NCBI GenBank assembly: GCA_963714375.1
Contig: CAVQOG010000002.1
Span: 62,001-126,000, forward strand
Source of the DNA: UBA5794 sp963714375
GTDB lineage: Bacteria > Actinomycetota > Acidimicrobiia > Spongiisociales > UBA5794
DNA length: 64,000 bases
Direction: 5' to 3'
Shown: one piece after another, positions 60,824 through 64,000 of the stretch
Position numbering within the stretch: the stretch's first letter is position 1
Layout of the letters: each line of letters begins with the position of its first letter
Program-made: the position numbers and the translations under genes
Notes under the pieces: model-generated
Databases searched by the model: none
Seen by the model: the letters and a program-made list of their open reading frames with translations, nothing else
What the model was told of the DNA's origin: nothing

Positions 60824-62631
60824 CCGTCGACGTTGAACCTCGTAGCGAGATCGGTACCACCGTTCTTCTGTCCGGAAATGAAGCCATAGCTCGCGGAGCG
60901 GTTGAAGCCGGAGCCCTCGTGGCAGTCGGCTACCCCGGCACGCCAAGCACCGAAATCCTCGAATCCATCGCGCATCGCACCGACATGCAAGTGCGTTGGT
61001 CGCCAAACGAAAAGGTGGCACTCGACGTTGCCCTCGGAGCGTCCCTTGGGGGCGTTCGAACTCTCTGCACGATGAAGCACGTCGGTCTCAACGTTGCGGC
61101 GGACACCTTCATGACCATGGCCTACACCGGAGTCGGAGCAGGGGTGGTCATCGTCGTAGCAGACGATCCTGGCATGCACAGCTCGCAAAACGAGCAGGAC
61201 ACGAGGGCCTATGCACGCATGGGCGGCGTGCCGCTGCTCGAACCAAGCAACAGCAAGGAAGCAAAAGCATTCACTGCCCTCGCCTTTGAGATCTCAGAGC
61301 AATTCGACACCCCGGTTCTCGTTCGTACAACGACACGAGTTTCGCACAACCGAGGCGTCGTTGAGCTTGGAGACCGTATGGAAAAGCCAGTCGTCGGCTT
61401 CGTGCGCAACCCGCAGAAGTACGTCATGATTCCAGGTCACGCCCGAGGGCGACGACCGGCTCTCCTACGGCGTCTCGAGGAACTCGCCGAATACGCCGAG
61501 ACGAGTCCTCTCACCAAGGAATCAGGGACGGGCGATTCGTTCGGGGTCGTGACCTCGGGCATCGTGCACAACTACCTGCGTGAGGTCCTGCCCGATGCCA
61601 AGGTGCTCAAACTTGGCATGAGCTATCCGCTCCCGATCAAGAGAATCAAGGAATTCGCCAAGACCGTCGACCGCTTGTTCGTGCTCGAAGAGCTCGATCC
61701 CATCGTTGAGAACGACCTGCTCGCGGCCGGTATCACGGTTGAGGGCAAGGAGTTCTTCCCTCAGGTCGGTGAGCTCAGCCCGGACGCGGTTCGCAGAGGT
61801 TTTGCCACCGCAGGCATCCTTCCCGAGTACCTATCGATCGAAGCGGCACCAGGTACCGTCGCACGACCCCCGCTCCTTTGCCCCGGTTGTCCACACACAC
61901 CGCCGTACCTCGCTCTCAAGCGGCTGGGAGCCGTCGTCACCGGAGACATCGGTTGCTACACCCTTGCGGCACTTGAGCCTCTCTCGTCGATGGACACATG
62001 TATTGCAATGGGTTCCAGCATTGGCATGGCAGTCGGCATGGCGGCATCGGGCGGCGCAGGTGCGCCGGTTGTTGCGACCATCGGTGATGGGACCTTCCTT
62101 CACGGTGGTATTGCAGGACTCGCAGATGCCGTGTACGCAGACGCAAACATCACTGTGATCATCCTCGACAACGGGACAACAGCCATGACCGGCGGGCAGG
62201 AACACCCCGGCACCGGGACCACACTGCAAGGAAAAGAAGCGAAAGCTGTCGACTTGGTAGGACTGTGTGAGGCCCTCGGTGTCCGGGATGTCAGGGTGGT
62301 CGACCCCTACGACATGGGTGCAACATATGGCGCCATAGAGGGTGCCATCGCCCACATTGGCCCGTCGGTTGTCATCACAAATCGGCCATGTGTCGAAGCA
62401 CCGGTCAAGGTCAGGGACACACCCTTCAAGGTGATGGCTGATGCCTGTACCGCCTGTCAGCTTTGCATGACGGCGGGCTGCCCTTCAATCGTGTGGTCAG
62501 AAGAGACATTTGAAGGCCGCCGCAAGGTCGTCATCGATCCTGTCACCTGCACGGGTTGCACCATTTGTGCCCAGCTCTGCCCACCGCTCGCGATCATCCC
62601 CGTCAACGCCGGAGAGGGAGCAGCAGTATGA
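60820..62631 (+). CDS. iorA: Indolepyruvate:ferredoxin oxidoreductase alpha subunit
   Basis: Thiamine-diphosphate enzyme that oxidatively decarboxylates aryl pyruvates (from Trp, Phe, Tyr) to aryl-acetyl-CoA and reduces ferredoxin. At 603 residues it has the full IorA plan: N-terminal pyrimidine domain (LLSGNEAIARGAVEAGALVA, GYPGTPSTEI), LLCPGCPHTPPYLALK, the thiamine-diphosphate motif GDIGCYTL / TIGDGTFLHGGIAGLADAVY / ILDNGTTAMTGGQEHPG, and a C-terminal two-cluster ferredoxin domain (CTACQLCMTAGCP, CTGCTICAQLCPP). It overlaps both neighbours by four bases. It could bring aromatic amino acids toward benzoyl-CoA through phenylacetate-type intermediates and provide ferredoxin. Confidence 0.93.
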   Translation: MTVDVEPRSEIGTTVLLSGNEAIARGAVEAGALVAVGYPGTPSTEILESIAHRTDMQVRWSPNEKVALDVALGASLGGVRTLCTMKHVGLNVAADTFMTMAYTGVGAGVVIVVADDPGMHSSQNEQDTRAYARMGGVPLLEPSNSKEAKAFTALAFEISEQFDTPVLVRTTTRVSHNRGVVELGDRMEKPVVGFVRNPQKYVMIPGHARGRRPALLRRLEELAEYAETSPLTKESGTGDSFGVVTSGIVHNYLREVLPDAKVLKLGMSYPLPIKRIKEFAKTVDRLFVLEELDPIVENDLLAAGITVEGKEFFPQVGELSPDAVRRGFATAGILPEYLSIEAAPGTVARPPLLCPGCPHTPPYLALKRLGAVVTGDIGCYTLAALEPLSSMDTCIAMGSSIGMAVGMAASGGAGAPVVATIGDGTFLHGGIAGLADAVYADANITVIILDNGTTAMTGGQEHPGTGTTLQGKEAKAVDLVGLCEALGVRDVRVVDPYDMGATYGAIEGAIAHIGPSVVITNRPCVEAPVKVRDTPFKVMADACTACQLCMTAGCPSIVWSEETFEGRRKVVIDPVTCTGCTICAQLCPPLAIIPVNAGEGAAV

Positions 62632-63500
62632 GTGATAACTCAAAAGGACTGCTCCTGGCAGGTGTCGGCGGACAAGGCGTCATTCTTGCAAGCATGATCA
62701 TTGCCGACGCACTCATGCGTGCCGGGTTCGACGTCAAGCAAAGCGAAGTGCACGGCATGGCCCAACGTGGCGGATCAGTTGTGAGCCACATCAGGTGGGG
62801 CAGGGACGTAGCAAGCCCACTTGTCGAGAAGGGTTCTGCCGAGGTGCTCGCTGCCTTTGAATGGGCTGAGGCGATCCGTTGGGTCGACTACGTTCGTGAC
62901 GAAGGTGCTGTTGTTACGGACATCAAGACCATCGTTCCCCCCGGTGCCTGTCACGACACCCATGCATGGTCCACCGCCTATCCCCGATTTGAGATAGACC
63001 TGTTTCGGAGTCGACGGATCGAGACCCGGTTCGTGGATGCCACATCAAACGCAGCACAACTCGGGAATGTCAGAGCCGCAAACAGCGTGATCCTTGGGTC
63101 GGTCGCCGGGTTCGTTGGCATCGACCTCGTCTACTGGGAGGAGGCGATTGCAGGTCTCGTCCCGAAGGGAACCGAAGAGATCAACCTCGCAGCGTTCCAT
63201 GCCGGAATGAATGCGCCGATGGCGCAGATTCCGGCACCTCCAAGAGAGCCAGCGGATTTCTTGGGTCCACATCTGATCGACATCCAGCAGGACTGGTGCA
63301 AGAGCTGCGACATCTGTCCAAGGGTCTGCCCCGAACACTGCCTCAAACTCGACGTCGACGGGACCTTGCTCGTGATCAACGCCGATGCCTGCACCGGATG
63401 CCGGCTCTGCGAGATGCTCTGCCCCGACTTTGCCATAACGATCCGGCCGCCAGCAGCGGCGCTACACCACGAACCAGCCATTTCGGGGAGGACGATGTGA
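62628..63500 (+). CDS. iorB: Indolepyruvate oxidoreductase beta subunit fused to a ferredoxin domain
   Basis: The gamma-type domain of 2-oxoacid:ferredoxin oxidoreductases, 290 residues from ATG 62628. LLAGVGGQGVILASMIIADA and QSEVHGMAQRGGSVVSHIRW are the IorB motifs. The C-terminal 60 residues add a ferredoxin domain with CKSCDICPRVCPEHC and CTGCRLCEMLCPD. Usual IorB proteins are about 200 residues without this domain, so this is a fusion that adds two clusters. That suggests a direct electron path to the next enzyme or to ferredoxin. It overlaps the korA-like gene by GTGA. Confidence 0.9.
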   Translation: MSDNSKGLLLAGVGGQGVILASMIIADALMRAGFDVKQSEVHGMAQRGGSVVSHIRWGRDVASPLVEKGSAEVLAAFEWAEAIRWVDYVRDEGAVVTDIKTIVPPGACHDTHAWSTAYPRFEIDLFRSRRIETRFVDATSNAAQLGNVRAANSVILGSVAGFVGIDLVYWEEAIAGLVPKGTEEINLAAFHAGMNAPMAQIPAPPREPADFLGPHLIDIQQDWCKSCDICPRVCPEHCLKLDVDGTLLVINADACTGCRLCEMLCPDFAITIRPPAAALHHEPAISGRTM

Positions 63501-64000
63501 CAGTCCAGATCACGATGCCGGGGGAGAAACTCATCCAGGGAAATGAGGCATGCGTCATGGGAGCCATTGCTTCCGGATGCAACTTCTACGGTGGCTATCC
63601 GATTACACCATCAAGCGAGATTGCCGAGCACATGGTGCGGCGCATGCCCAAGGTCGGTGGCGTATCAATCCAGATGGAAGACGAGATTTCAGCGCTTGCG
63701 TCGATCATCGGGGCATCTCTCGGTGGATCCAAGGCGATGACCGCAACATCGGGTCCAGGGTTCTCGCTCATGCAGGAGCATATTGGTTTCGCAGCCATGG
63801 CAGAAGTGCCGTGTGTAATCGTCAATGTCATGCGTGGTGGTCCGAGCACCGGAATGCCGACCTCGCCGTCGCAGGGCGACGTCATGCAGGCACGCTGGGG
63901 AACCCACGGCGACCACCCCGCGATTGTGTTGGCACCGGCTTCCGTCGGCGAGGTTTTCGACCTCACTGTGAAGGCCTTCAACCTCGCAGAACGGTTCCGC
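63497..64000 (+). CDS. korA: 2-Oxoacid:ferredoxin oxidoreductase alpha subunit, partial (KorA-like)
   Basis: The frame from GTG 63497 (overlapping the iorB stop) stays open to the window end; only 168 residues are seen. It reads QGNEACVMGAIASGCNFYGG, YPITPSSEIAEHMVRRMPKV, MEDEISALASIIGASLGGSK, TATSGPGFSLMQEHIGFAAM and VMRGGPSTGMPTSPSQGDVM, the standard pyrimidine-domain motifs of KorA/VorB-type subunits. In Thauera a 2-oxoglutarate:ferredoxin oxidoreductase regenerates reduced ferredoxin for benzoyl-CoA reductase, so its presence here fits. Exact 2-oxoacid is uncertain; korB is expected just beyond the window. Confidence 0.9.
   Translation, partial: MTVQITMPGEKLIQGNEACVMGAIASGCNFYGGYPITPSSEIAEHMVRRMPKVGGVSIQMEDEISALASIIGASLGGSKAMTATSGPGFSLMQEHIGFAAMAEVPCVIVNVMRGGPSTGMPTSPSQGDVMQARWGTHGDHPAIVLAPASVGEVFDLTVKAFNLAERFR

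Overview
The window reads as a piece of chromosome from a high-GC, actinobacterium-like organism, most probably an uncultured Acidimicrobiia-type lineage. Pointers are an LCP-family wall protein, extracytoplasmic proteins ending in SLH-like repeats with the GITLGCNPP...FCP pattern, lipoproteins with Thr-rich tethers, frequent GTG/TTG starts, and several starts preceded at 6-7 bases by a TANNNT box (leaderless pattern). The placement is inferred from these traits and not from a marker gene. No rRNA, tRNA, CRISPR array, transposase or phage gene was seen.

Layout. 0.2-11.7 kb holds housekeeping and envelope genes: LCP protein, typA, a parvulin lipoprotein, an FAD amine-oxidase-like enzyme, SIMPL and peptidoglycan-binding lipoproteins, a flavin reductase-like protein and homodimeric pyruvate dehydrogenase aceE. 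11.8-17.8 kb is a complete oligopeptide/dipeptide-type ABC operon whose binding protein appears circularly permuted. 17.9-23.5 kb (minus strand) carries tatC-tatA/B, an M23 peptidase with SLH repeats, modABC and a small membrane protein. 23.6-27.7 kb is a two-gene unit of unknown function with a 1002-residue multi-domain membrane protein. 27.8-32.2 kb is a TetR-controlled heterodimeric ABC exporter.

32.2-40.6 kb is molybdenum metabolism: mobB, and divergently a six-gene operon for a Tat-exported type II DMSO-reductase-family enzyme (Mo-bisPGD alpha, 106-residue protein, four-cluster beta, TorD-like chaperone, haem-b gamma, polytopic membrane protein). 40.5-44.1 kb has a phosphoribosyltransferase, a CAP/SLH protein, a ZIP transporter and a DksA-like protein.

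44.3-64.0 kb is an anaerobic aromatic-degradation island. A plus-strand operon encodes a TetR regulator, the four subunits of an ATP-dependent class I benzoyl-CoA reductase (Bzd-like) and a small Cys-rich protein. Converging on it is a nine-gene minus-strand operon: DUF35 protein, thiolase, PrpF-like isomerase, 4-hydroxybenzoyl-CoA reductase (hcrC, hcrA, hcrB), and the three enzymes that take the cyclohexadienoyl-CoA product to 3-hydroxypimeloyl-CoA (had, oah, dch). Divergent from that is an operon with a LeuA-like aldolase, indolepyruvate:ferredoxin oxidoreductase (iorA, iorB) and the start of a korA-like 2-oxoacid:ferredoxin oxidoreductase, which could supply reduced ferredoxin to the reductase. 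Molybdate uptake, MobB and Tat export elsewhere in the window plausibly serve the two molybdoenzymes.

Intergenic spaces are unusually rich in small repeats: tracts of GTCATCGG and GACGTC units, a double-hairpin element found three times with compensatory base changes, and a 25-bp perfect inverted repeat with a distant half copy.
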